Shown here: positions 1 to 5,733 of the stretch, piece by piece
Layout of the letters: each line of letters begins with the position of its first letter
Numbering within the stretch: position 1 is the first letter of the stretch
Assembly: GCA_937894185.1 (NCBI GenBank)
Contig: CALCSA010000076.1
Location: forward strand, 1-7,089
DNA: 7,089 nt
Direction of reading: 5' to 3'
From: an uncultured Clostridia bacterium
Lineage (GTDB): Bacteria; Bacillota; Clostridia; Oscillospirales; Ruminococcaceae
Notes under the pieces: generated by a model
Databases searched by the model: none
Seen by the model: the letters and a program-made list of their open reading frames with translations, nothing else
What the model was told of the DNA's origin: nothing
Position numbers and translations under genes: made by a program

Positions 1-397
1 GCCCCGAAATCAGGCGGCGCAGCTCCTCCCGGGTGTAGGTTTTACCGGTTCCCAAAATCTCTACCGCCGTCATAATCAGGCCCGGGGTGCAGAATCCGCA
101 CTGGACGGCGGCTTCCTCCACAAAGGCTCGTTGAATGGGGGTCAGCTCGCCATCGGGGCGGTTCAGGCCCTCCACCGTCAGGATGGATTTACAGTCGGCC
201 CACAGGGAAAGGTAGATGCAGGTGTCCACCGATTTGCCATCAATCAGCACGGTGCAGGCACCGCACTCCCCTACCTCGCAGCCCTTTTTGACACTGGTCA
301 GGCCCAGACGGTTCCGCAAGGTATCGGCAAGGGATTCCCGCTCGTCCACCGCCACCTGCCGGGGCATCCCGTTGACTGTCATGTTGATGATGGTCAT
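1..397 (-). CDS. xdhC: Xanthine dehydrogenase [2Fe-2S] subunit, partial (C-terminus outside window)
   Basis: This is the iron-sulfur subunit of a molybdenum hydroxylase. It would pass electrons from the molybdopterin subunit to the FAD subunit in the cytoplasm. The first 132 residues are present. An N-terminal ferredoxin-like domain carries Cys40, Cys45, Cys48 and Cys60 (pattern GCEVGECGACTVL), ligands of the first cluster. The helical second domain begins with Cys100 and Cys103 in AVQCGFCTPGLIM. The second CxC pair of that domain and roughly 25-30 residues lie beyond the left edge, judging by the usual length of about 160. The start ATG at 397 overlaps the xdhB stop as ATGA, with GGAGGTGAG just upstream, so translation is probably coupled to xdhB. 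The protein resembles E. coli XdhC closely from memory (for example QCGFCTPGLIM). CO dehydrogenase CoxS and other hydroxylase small subunits share the fold, but operon order and subunit resemblance favour XdhC. In other naming schemes this subunit is called XdhA or PucE. Confidence 0.93.
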   Translation of the reverse strand, partial: MTIINMTVNGMPRQVAVDERESLADTLRNRLGLTSVKKGCEVGECGACTVLIDGKSVDTCIYLSLWADCKSILTVEGLNRPDGELTPIQRAFVEEAAVQCGFCTPGLIMTAVEILGTGKTYTREELRRLISG

Positions 398-1278
398 AGC
401 GGCTCACCTCCCGCGTATTTCACTGCCTGGGCAGTGGCTCTGCCGGACAGCTCGCAGACCAGACGCTGCCGGAATTCCTTGGAGGCCCGCCAACTGGTGC
501 GGGGACTAACCTCCCCGAGGGCCAGCTCGCCGATTTCCTCCAGCAGCCGGGAGGACACCGGCCTGCCTATCACCGCCGCTTCGGTTTTGCGGCAGCGGGT
601 GGGGGTGGGAGCCGCCACCCCAAAGGCCAGACGGTAATCGGCTATGGTTTGCCGGTCCTCCTCCAGCCGCAGGCTGACGGCGCAGCCCAGCGTGGCAATA
701 TCCATGGCATTGCGCTGGGCGTATTTGATGTAATGTCCCCCAAAGCCTTGGTAGTCCTTTGGGGAAATACGGATGGCGGTGAGGACTTCTCCCCGGTTTA
801 AATCCACCCGGCCGGGACCTTTGTAAAACTGTTCCAAGGGCAGGGTGCGAATACCGTCCCTTCCCGTAATCTCCAGCTGAGCCCCCAAAACCAGCAGGGC
901 GGAGGCGCTGTCGGCGCTGGTGACGCCGTTGCATACATTGCCGCCGATGGTGGCTACATTGCGCAGCTGGGGGCCTCCCGCCTGATCCACTCCATGACCC
1001 AGCACCGGGATATGCCGCTGGATCAGAGGATGCTCGGCGATCCGGGTAAAGGTCTCTCCCGGGCCTATTTTGATAGTCCCGTCCTCCTCCATCACAATGC
1101 CGGTGAGCTCCTGTAGGTCGTTGATGCTGACCAGAGTGCAGCCCGCCAGCTTGCCTTCCCGAACTTTAATGAGGACGTCGCTGCCCCCGCTGATCAGAAT
1201 AGAGCCTTCCATCTGATGCAGCGCCCGAATCGCGTCCTTTACATCACTTGCCCGATAGATTTCCCGAAAGTCAAACAT
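394..1278 (-). CDS. xdhB: Xanthine dehydrogenase FAD-binding subunit
   Basis: This 294-residue protein is the FAD subunit of the three-subunit hydroxylase. It takes electrons from the iron-sulfur subunit and hands them to NAD+ or another acceptor. FAD-binding signatures are visible: ISGGSDVLIK at about 29-38, and ATIGGNVCNGVTSADS at about 109-124. The C-terminal part contains the family-typical LAFGVAAPTPTRC and PRTSWRASKEFR stretches. The start ATG at 1278 is chosen because the protein then begins MFDF, as E. coli XdhB does at nearly the same length (292), and because AGGTGGGG lies immediately upstream. A further upstream ATG at 1317 would add 13 residues that lie within the xdhA tail and lack family resemblance. 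The gene overlaps the end of xdhA by 8 bases and the start of xdhC by 4, so all three are one translationally coupled operon. No key residue appears lost. Confidence 0.95.
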   Translation of the reverse strand: MFDFREIYRASDVKDAIRALHQMEGSILISGGSDVLIKVREGKLAGCTLVSINDLQELTGIVMEEDGTIKIGPGETFTRIAEHPLIQRHIPVLGHGVDQAGGPQLRNVATIGGNVCNGVTSADSASALLVLGAQLEITGRDGIRTLPLEQFYKGPGRVDLNRGEVLTAIRISPKDYQGFGGHYIKYAQRNAMDIATLGCAVSLRLEEDRQTIADYRLAFGVAAPTPTRCRKTEAAVIGRPVSSRLLEEIGELALGEVSPRTSWRASKEFRQRLVCELSGRATAQAVKYAGGEPL

Positions 1279-3580
1279 CTTCCCCACCTGCCTTTTTGAG
1301 TAATCCCGCCTGTTCAAAGGCTTCCACCAGCTTTTGAGGGTTGAGGGGGAGACTGTCTACCGCAACGCCGGTGGCGTGGAGCAGGGCGTTGCGCACCGCC
1401 GGAGCCACCGGAATGGCGGGGGGTTCACCCAGCGCCTTGTTGCCGTAGGGGCCGGTGGGGTCTACCGTCTCCACAAACTCCACGTGGAGCTCGGGGGTAT
1501 CCAAGGAGGTGGGCAGCTTGTAGTCCAGCAGGTTGTTGTTCAGGGGCACCGCCTTGTCGCTATAGAGGAGCTGCTCCCCCAAGGCATAGCCCAGCCCCAT
1601 GCTCATCCCTCCGTGGACCTGAGCCTGCGCCAGCTGGGGATTGATGAGCACGCCACTGTCGTGGATGTTGACGATGTCCAGCACCTTTACCTTTCCCACG
1701 GGAAGATCCACCTCCACCTCGGCAAAGCAGACCCCAAAGGCATAGGTGTTGTCGGTACAGTGAATACTTTCCTCGGCGGTGATGTGCAGGGGATGTTCCA
1801 GACTGTAGAAGGCCTCGGTAGCCAGAACATCCAGCGCTATCAGGTTGTTGCCTTGAGCATCCCGAATGTTGCCTCCCTCCAGCCGCAGGGTATCGGCGGA
1901 TTTTTCCAACAGGCCGGAGGCGTAATCCAGAATCCGCCGCTTCAGACTTTGGGCCGTCTTTTGAAGAGCCATGCCGCTGACATAAGTCTGGCGGGAAGCA
2001 TAGGCTCCCGTATCAAAGGGGGTGACGTCGGTGTCCTGCTGGGAGACGATGTGAATATCCTCCGGACTAAGATCCAGCTCCTGAGCCGCCATTTGGGTAA
2101 AGACGGTATCCGCCCCCTGACCGATTTCCGTAGCCCCCATCTGAAGCTGCACCGTGCCGTCCTGATTGAGGATCATCCGACAGGAGGCGGTTTCCAGCGA
2201 GATGGGGTGGACTCCCGTCTTGTAGCTGAAGATGGCCATCCCCACCCCTTTGCGCAATGGCCCTGTCTGATTCTGATAAGCGGCCCGCTTTTTGGCCCAG
2301 CCGATGTGCTCCGCTCCCCGCCGTATGCAGTCCCGCAGGCCGCTGACATAACAGGTGATGCCGGTGCCCGGGTCCACGTAGCCTTCCGGCATGGCGTTCT
2401 TCAGCCGCAGCTCCATAGGGTCCATCCCCAGATGCAGGGCCAGATCGTCCACGGCGGATTCCAAGACAAAGCTGAGCTGGGGAATCCCATAGCCCCGCAT
2501 GGCCCCTCCGGAGGCAAGGTTGGTGTAAACGGTGGTGGCCTGAGCCTCCACCACTTTTTCCTGAGTGTAGAGGTTGCGAAAGCCGTTGGCAGCATTGGCG
2601 ATAATGGAGTGGCCGTGGGAAGCATATCCCCCTTGGTTGGAGTAGCCCTCAAACCGGCGGGCCACAAAGGTGCCGTCCGGCCTTGCCGCCAGCCCGATGG
2701 TGATGTCCATGGCGTGACGCACCCGGGTGCAGGCCAGCACCTCCTCCCGGGAAAGTTCCAGCCGCACGGGGCGGCCCCCCACCTGCATGGTGAGCCACGC
2801 GTTCAGAGGCTCGTAGAGCACCTCCTGCTTGTTGCCAAAGCCGCCGCCTATGTAGGGCTTGATCACCCGAATCTTCCCCCAGGAAAGCCCGGTGGCCTGC
2901 CCCACCACCCGCCGGACAATGTGGGGGATTTGGGTGGAGGTAACAAGGACAACCCGGCCCTTTTCCATCCAAGCGATGGAGACGGCTGTTTCGATGTGGC
3001 AGTGCTGCACCACCTGCACCCGGTAGGTTTTGTGGGTGCGGGCAAGGCCCTCCTCCTGTGCTGCTTGAGCGTAAGAAGGCTCCCCGATGCGAAACTCCGT
3101 CTGCTTGAGGATGTTGCCGGGGAAATCCGGGTGGAGCCGGGTGGCGCCCGGAGCCATAGCCTGTTCCACCGTGACCAGAGGAGGGTATTCCTCGTACTCT
3201 ACCTCAATCAGGCGCAGGGCCTGCTGGGCGGCGACCTCGTTTTCGGCGATGACGGCGCCGATGTCGTCCCCCCACACCCGCACCCGGGTGTTGAGCAGTC
3301 TGCGGTCGGCCACATCCTGATGGCTTTTGTCGGTGGACCATGGGTGGCCTGCTGTGGGGAACAGGAATTCGGGGCCGTCAAAGCAGGTGAGGATTTTGAC
3401 CACTCCCGGTACAGCCAGTGCCTTTTCCAGATGGAAGCGTTTCACCACGCCGTTGGCGATGGTGCTGCGAATCACCCGGGCCACCAGGGTGCCGGGCCGT
3501 TCCAGATCGGCAGTGTACATGGCCCGGCCTGTTACCTTTTCGCAGGCATCCACCCGGGAGATGCTTTTGCCAACGCTCAT
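1271..3580 (-). CDS. xdhA: Xanthine dehydrogenase molybdopterin-binding subunit
   Basis: This 769-residue catalytic subunit would oxidise hypoxanthine or xanthine (or a related heterocycle) at the molybdenum cofactor. The N-terminal a/b-hammerhead domain spans about 1-130 (VTGRAMYTADL at 16-26), followed by the Mo-cofactor domains. Cofactor and active-site motifs are GGGFGNKQ (245-252), MRGYG (361-365), EIGQGADT (485-492) and GEPP (718-721). Glu719 matches the conserved catalytic glutamate (bovine Glu1261). Gln252 stands where bovine enzyme has Glu802, and the SNQGGYASHGHS stretch (314-325) lacks the residue matching bovine Arg880. E. coli XdhA shows the same pattern from memory, so purine specificity is plausible but not proven. 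The length is close to E. coli XdhA (752). The start ATG at 3580 has AAAGGGGG upstream, and the protein begins a few residues before the conserved SRVDACEKVTG. This is the first gene of the operon, with a promoter at 3614-3642. Nicotinate or other azaheterocycle hydroxylation is the main alternative. Confidence 0.94.
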   Translation of the reverse strand: MSVGKSISRVDACEKVTGRAMYTADLERPGTLVARVIRSTIANGVVKRFHLEKALAVPGVVKILTCFDGPEFLFPTAGHPWSTDKSHQDVADRRLLNTRVRVWGDDIGAVIAENEVAAQQALRLIEVEYEEYPPLVTVEQAMAPGATRLHPDFPGNILKQTEFRIGEPSYAQAAQEEGLARTHKTYRVQVVQHCHIETAVSIAWMEKGRVVLVTSTQIPHIVRRVVGQATGLSWGKIRVIKPYIGGGFGNKQEVLYEPLNAWLTMQVGGRPVRLELSREEVLACTRVRHAMDITIGLAARPDGTFVARRFEGYSNQGGYASHGHSIIANAANGFRNLYTQEKVVEAQATTVYTNLASGGAMRGYGIPQLSFVLESAVDDLALHLGMDPMELRLKNAMPEGYVDPGTGITCYVSGLRDCIRRGAEHIGWAKKRAAYQNQTGPLRKGVGMAIFSYKTGVHPISLETASCRMILNQDGTVQLQMGATEIGQGADTVFTQMAAQELDLSPEDIHIVSQQDTDVTPFDTGAYASRQTYVSGMALQKTAQSLKRRILDYASGLLEKSADTLRLEGGNIRDAQGNNLIALDVLATEAFYSLEHPLHITAEESIHCTDNTYAFGVCFAEVEVDLPVGKVKVLDIVNIHDSGVLINPQLAQAQVHGGMSMGLGYALGEQLLYSDKAVPLNNNLLDYKLPTSLDTPELHVEFVETVDPTGPYGNKALGEPPAIPVAPAVRNALLHATGVAVDSLPLNPQKLVEAFEQAGLLKKAGGEDV

Positions 3581-3613
3581 AAGGCAGCGCCCCCTTTGGT
3601 TGTTGTTGCACCA

Positions 3614-3642
3614 ATTTTACCATTTTTACCATAGGTTCGCAA
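3614..3642 (-). promoter_or_regulatory. Promoter of the xdhABC operon (sigma-A type)
   Basis: Read on the minus strand, a -35 box TTGCGA (3637-3642) is followed after exactly 17 bases by a -10 box TAAAAT (3614-3619), which ends about 33 bases before the xdhA start. It is the best-spaced promoter-like pair upstream of the operon. The spacer and -10 contain a perfect tandem 9-mer listed separately. Assignment is by consensus only. Confidence 0.7.
3615..3632. repeat. Tandem 9-bp direct repeat over the xdh promoter, operator candidate
   Basis: The 9-mer TTTTACCAT occurs twice head to tail (3615-3623 and 3624-3632; ATGGTAAAA on the transcribed strand). It covers the -10 box and half of the spacer of the xdh promoter. 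A repeat in this position is where a repressor could act, but no regulator gene sits beside it and the sequence is low in complexity, so chance cannot be excluded. Confidence 0.4.
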
Positions 3643-3769
3643 TGGAAAATCATAGTTTCTGCTAAAAAACATTGACCCTTACCTCTGATTTGGAAGCAGT
3701 CCTTCACAAAGCAGTTTTTTTCCCACCGCCGTCCCTTTCCACAGAATCCCGGACTTTGCAAAATCCGCC

Positions 3770-3798
3770 TTGGAGTGCCAAGGCTTTTCTGCTATACT
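3770..3798 (+). promoter_or_regulatory. Promoter of the COG2426 gene and probably ruvC (extended -10)
   Basis: A -35 box TTGGAG (3770-3775) and a -10 box TATACT (3793-3798) are separated by 17 bases, and TG one base before the -10 makes it an extended -10 promoter. It points right, towards the gene starting at 3885, leaving an untranslated leader of about 80 bases. Together with the xdh promoter it makes 3581-3884 a divergent control region. No coding sequence is supported inside that stretch. Confidence 0.7.
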
Positions 3799-3819
3799 AT
3801 TTGAGAAACCTTTGGCCGG

Positions 3820-3844
3820 CCGGTATCCCGGTGCAAACCGCCGG
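3820..3844 (+). promoter_or_regulatory. GC-rich leader hairpin with GCAA tetraloop
   Basis: In the leader of the COG2426 mRNA, CGGT (3829-3832) and ACCG (3837-3840) close a GNRA-type loop GCAA. Flanking CCGG blocks (3820-3823 and 3841-3844) extend the helix past a 5-base bulge. It is 40 bases before the start codon. I recognise no known riboswitch class, so it may simply stabilise the leader. Confidence 0.35.
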
Positions 3845-3884
3845 ACAAAACTCCTACATTATATTGAGAACAGGATGATTCTTT

Positions 3885-4394
3885 TTGCTGCAAGCCTTTA
3901 TTGATTTTTTCACCCGCTATGTTCCGCCTTGGCTCACCTGTTTTTTTATCTCTATGCTGCCGGTTCTGGAGCTGCGGGGCGGGCTGATCACCGCGTCCCT
4001 GCTGGGAGTTCCCTGGGTGCAGGCCACGTTTGCCTGCGTTTTGGGCAATATCCTGCCGGTACCGGTAATTTTGCTCTTTGTCCGCAAGGCCCTTTCCCTG
4101 CTGGGGGAAACCAGAACCTTTGGCCGGGTAGCCTCTCACTTTGAGCAAAAGGCTCTGCACAAAGGAGCCGAGCTGCTGGAAAAATACCCTCACCGCATTC
4201 TGTTCGGCCTGTTTGCCTTTGTGGCCATTCCCCTACCCATGACCGGAGCGTGGACGGGTTCTCTCATCGCCGCTTTTTTGGGCCTGCCCCTTAAACGCTC
4301 CTTCCCCCCCATCGCTTTGGGAGTGCTCTGCGCCGCCTGCATTATGCTGCTGCTGGCCTACGCCTTCCCCTCCATGATGGGCTTTCATGTATAA
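3885..4394 (+). CDS. Small multidrug export-type membrane protein (COG2426 / Sm_multidrug_ex family)
   Basis: This is a 169-residue integral membrane protein. Hydrophobic segments lie near residues 15-30, 45-68, 105-130 and 140-163. The family signature stretch ISMLPVLELRGGLITAS lies at about 22-38 and a glycine/proline-rich AIPLPMTGAWTGSL at about 113-126. Both look like the COG2426 family, whose 'small multidrug export' name rests on thin experimental support; the substrate is unknown. The start is TTG at 3885. An in-frame stop lies at 3876-3878, so no ATG start is possible without losing the conserved N-terminus, and AGGA sits 9 bases upstream. An ATG at 3875 is in another frame and stops within ten codons. 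It follows its own promoter, and ruvC lies 81 bases downstream on the same strand, probably cotranscribed. Confidence 0.85.
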   Translation: MLQAFIDFFTRYVPPWLTCFFISMLPVLELRGGLITASLLGVPWVQATFACVLGNILPVPVILLFVRKALSLLGETRTFGRVASHFEQKALHKGAELLEKYPHRILFGLFAFVAIPLPMTGAWTGSLIAAFLGLPLKRSFPPIALGVLCAACIMLLLAYAFPSMMGFHV

Positions 4395-4475
4395 GATGAA
4401 TCAGGCCGATTCAAGTTTAGCATTTCTTCCCCACGGTTCCCACTGCCTTGCGGAAGGGAAAAGGGCGAGAATCAG

Positions 4476-4988
4476 ATGAAAAACGTTCGGATTATCGGAA
4501 TCGACCCGGGCTATGCCATTGCGGGCTGGGGAGTGCTGGACTATACCGGAAACTCCTTTCAGGCGGTGGATTACGGGGCTATCCTCACCAAGGCGGGTCT
4601 GCCCTTTGAGGAGCGGCTGGAGATCATCTATCGGGAGCTTTCCGAAATTTTGGAGCGGTACCAGCCGGTTTCTTTAGGGCTGGAAAAGCTCTACTTCACC
4701 AAAAACAAAACCACCGGTATCGATGTGGCGCAGGCCCGGGGAGTCATCCTCCTATGCGCCCGGCAGCATGGGCTTTCCATTGGAGAGTATACCCCCCTAC
4801 AGGTGAAGCAGGCGGTGACCGGCTATGGTAAGGCGGAGAAAAATCAGGTGATGCAGATGACCAAAATGCTGCTGAACCTTCCCGCTTTGCCCAAACCTGA
4901 CGACACCGCCGACGCTCTGGCCATGGCCATCTGCCACGCCCACACCTCCGGTTCCCTGCTGACAAGGAATCCGCCTCTTACCGTATAA
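4476..4988 (+). CDS. ruvC: Crossover junction endodeoxyribonuclease RuvC
   Basis: This is a Holliday-junction resolvase that nicks paired strands of recombination intermediates as a dimer, normally with the RuvAB branch-migration motor. At 170 residues it has normal length. The RNase H-fold catalytic acids are all visible: Asp10 in GIDPG, Glu70 in GLEKLYF, and Asp143 and Asp146 in PDDTADALAMAICH, matching E. coli D7, E66, D138 and D141. The YTPLQVKQAVTGYGKAEKNQV stretch (about 105-125) is also typical. The ATG at 4476 is preceded by AAGGG at 10 bases. It lies 81 bases after the COG2426 gene, and the intervening stretch shows only a weak 6-bp hairpin, so readthrough is likely. Unlike many Clostridia, ruvA and ruvB do not follow; the next genes are convergent. 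Two hairpin terminators lie immediately downstream. Confidence 0.96.
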   Translation: MKNVRIIGIDPGYAIAGWGVLDYTGNSFQAVDYGAILTKAGLPFEERLEIIYRELSEILERYQPVSLGLEKLYFTKNKTTGIDVAQARGVILLCARQHGLSIGEYTPLQVKQAVTGYGKAEKNQVMQMTKMLLNLPALPKPDDTADALAMAICHAHTSGSLLTRNPPLTV

Positions 4989-4992
4989 AGCA

Positions 4993-5025
4993 GCGGTCCA
5001 GCCAACTTTTGGCCAGGCCGCTTTT
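4993..5025 (+). terminator. Rho-independent terminator after ruvC (copy 1)
   Basis: It begins 4 bases after the ruvC stop. An 11-bp stem, GCGGTC..GCC against GGC..GGCCGC with two central mismatches, closes loop AACTTTT and is followed by TTTT. The T-run suits plus-strand transcription. The opposite strand has only a weak T-run, so it is less convincing as a terminator for minus-strand transcripts. Confidence 0.75.
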
Positions 5026-5035
5026 CCTATCATGA

Positions 5036-5164
5036 TTACATGCCAAAGATCAGCCGCACCATGACGGCGCTCATGACAAACCCCACCAAGTCGGCGGTCA
5101 GGGAGGCCGGGAGCGTGTGGCGGGGTTTGGATACCTTGGCCGCTCCGTATTATACGGCAATGGT
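5036..5164 (-). pseudogene. spmB 3'-terminal remnant (duplicated fragment)
   Basis: This is a second copy of the last 43 codons of spmB (42 residues plus TAA), lacking any start region. Compared with the intact gene it has one nonsense change (TAC to TAA at 5150-5152), two missense changes (Thr to Pro and Val to Ala within the GAVKVSKTRH segment) and two silent changes. The Thr in TRH is a family-conserved position as I recall, which makes this copy the decayed one. It lies downstream of intact spmB, behind that gene's stop and hairpin, so it should not be translated. Confidence 0.9.
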
Positions 5165-5167
5165 ACA

Positions 5168-5201
5168 AGCGGTCCAGCCAACCTTTGCCAGGTCGCTTTT
5201 T
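5168..5201 (+). terminator. Terminator-like hairpin (copy 2), between spmB and its remnant
   Basis: AGCGGTC..GC pairs with GC..GGTCGCT with two central mismatches, followed by a run of five T on the plus strand. It retains the fold of the first copy despite several base changes, including a C-to-T change that leaves a G-T wobble. On the minus strand, after the spmB stop, the hairpin has no good T-run, so its use as an spmB terminator is uncertain. Confidence 0.6.
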
Positions 5202-5340
5202 CTAATTATAATTACATGCCAAAGATCAGCCGCACCATGACGGCGCTCATGACAAACCCCACCAGGTCGGCGGTCAGGGAGGCCGGGAGCGTATGGCGGG
5301 TTTTGGATACCTTGACCGCTCCGTAGTATACGGCAATGGT
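5168..5340. repeat. Tandem duplication unit 2 (hairpin + intact spmB 3' end)
   Basis: This is the partner of 4992-5164. The coding part belongs to intact spmB; the hairpin part separates spmB from the remnant. Similarity stops after 5340, where the sequence continues into the body of spmB. Confidence 0.95.
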
Positions 5341-5733
5341 GTAAAAGGTGGTCTCGCTGGAGCCTTCCATGACGCTGGCCACCCTGCCGATAAAGCTGTC
5401 GGGACCGTAGGTCGCCAGAATATCGTTGAAGATCACCATGGCTCCACTCCCCGAAATAGGCCGCAGAATAGCCAAAGGCACCACCTCTCCCGGAAGCAGA
5501 AGATACTTTGCGACGGGGTCAAAGAGGCGGACCAGAATATCCAGTGCGCCGGATGCCTTAAACATTCCCACACAGGTCATAAGAGCCACCAGAGAGGGCA
5601 GGATGTTCACCGCTGTTCCCAGTCCCTCTTTGGCTCCGTCCAAAAAGACGTCAAAGACATCCACCCCCCGGTAAATCCCATAGATCAGGATGCCGCAAAG
5701 GACCAGCGGAATGATCAGGTCGTTAAAGCTCAT
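5212..5733 (-). CDS. spmB: Spore maturation protein B
   Basis: This 173-residue membrane protein of the nucleoside-recognition/Gate-domain family is close in length to B. subtilis SpmB. In Bacillus, SpmA and SpmB contribute to spore core dehydration and heat resistance; the transported substrate is not established. Visible features are a hydrophobic N-terminal segment (about 5-22), ILPSLVALMTCVGMFKASGAL (44-64), the polar conserved LRPISGSGAMVIFND (90-104) and EGSSETTFYTIAVYYG (123-138), and a hydrophobic C-terminal segment (about 155-171). The ATG at 5733 is chosen because AAAGGAGG lies 8 bases upstream (5742-5749) and it overlaps the spmA stop as ATGA. A longer reading to 5940 would run through spmA out of frame. 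The last 43 codons are duplicated just downstream. Related pairs also exist in some non-sporulating bacteria, so sporulation is suggested, not proven. Confidence 0.93.
   Translation of the reverse strand: MSFNDLIIPLVLCGILIYGIYRGVDVFDVFLDGAKEGLGTAVNILPSLVALMTCVGMFKASGALDILVRLFDPVAKYLLLPGEVVPLAILRPISGSGAMVIFNDILATYGPDSFIGRVASVMEGSSETTFYTIAVYYGAVKVSKTRHTLPASLTADLVGFVMSAVMVRLIFGM

Larger units (their letters stand above)
4992..5164. repeat. Tandem duplication unit 1 (hairpin + spmB 3' end)
   Basis: This unit matches 5168-5340 at an offset of 176 bases. It contains a terminator-like hairpin next to ruvC and then 129 bases equivalent to the last 43 codons of spmB (42 residues plus the stop). Similarity starts at AGCGGTCC and ends at GGCAATGGT; three bases separate it from unit 2. 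The coding-derived part has five substitutions in 129 bases. The hairpin part differs by about five substitutions and two one-base indels in about 44 bases. Confidence 0.95.

Noticed and set aside
1279..1317. N-terminal extension of xdhB to an ATG at 1317
   Set aside because: The extra 13 residues lack family resemblance, and the ATG at 1278 has a good ribosome site and begins MFDF as E. coli XdhB does.
1334..3634. Very long open frame on the plus strand opposite xdhA
   Set aside because: Its product is rich in Gly, His, Pro and Val with no recognisable domain. It mirrors a GC-rich conserved gene whose minus-strand product matches XdhA end to end.
3643..3760. Purine riboswitch ahead of the xdh operon
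   Set aside because: The region lies upstream of the promoter and lacks the conserved purine-aptamer core and paired loops.
3378..3761. Minus-strand frame across the xdh promoter region
   Set aside because: It overlaps the 5' end of xdhA in another frame and covers the promoter, and the product resembles nothing.
5040..5326. Two small plus-strand frames with the same first residues (MPKISRTMTALMTNP)
   Set aside because: They are reverse-strand readings of the duplicated spmB tail; their similarity is a by-product of the duplication.
4992..5340. CRISPR-like or mobile-element repeat
   Set aside because: There are only two units, with no spacers, no terminal inverted repeats and no transposase. 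The content is a gene tail plus a terminator.
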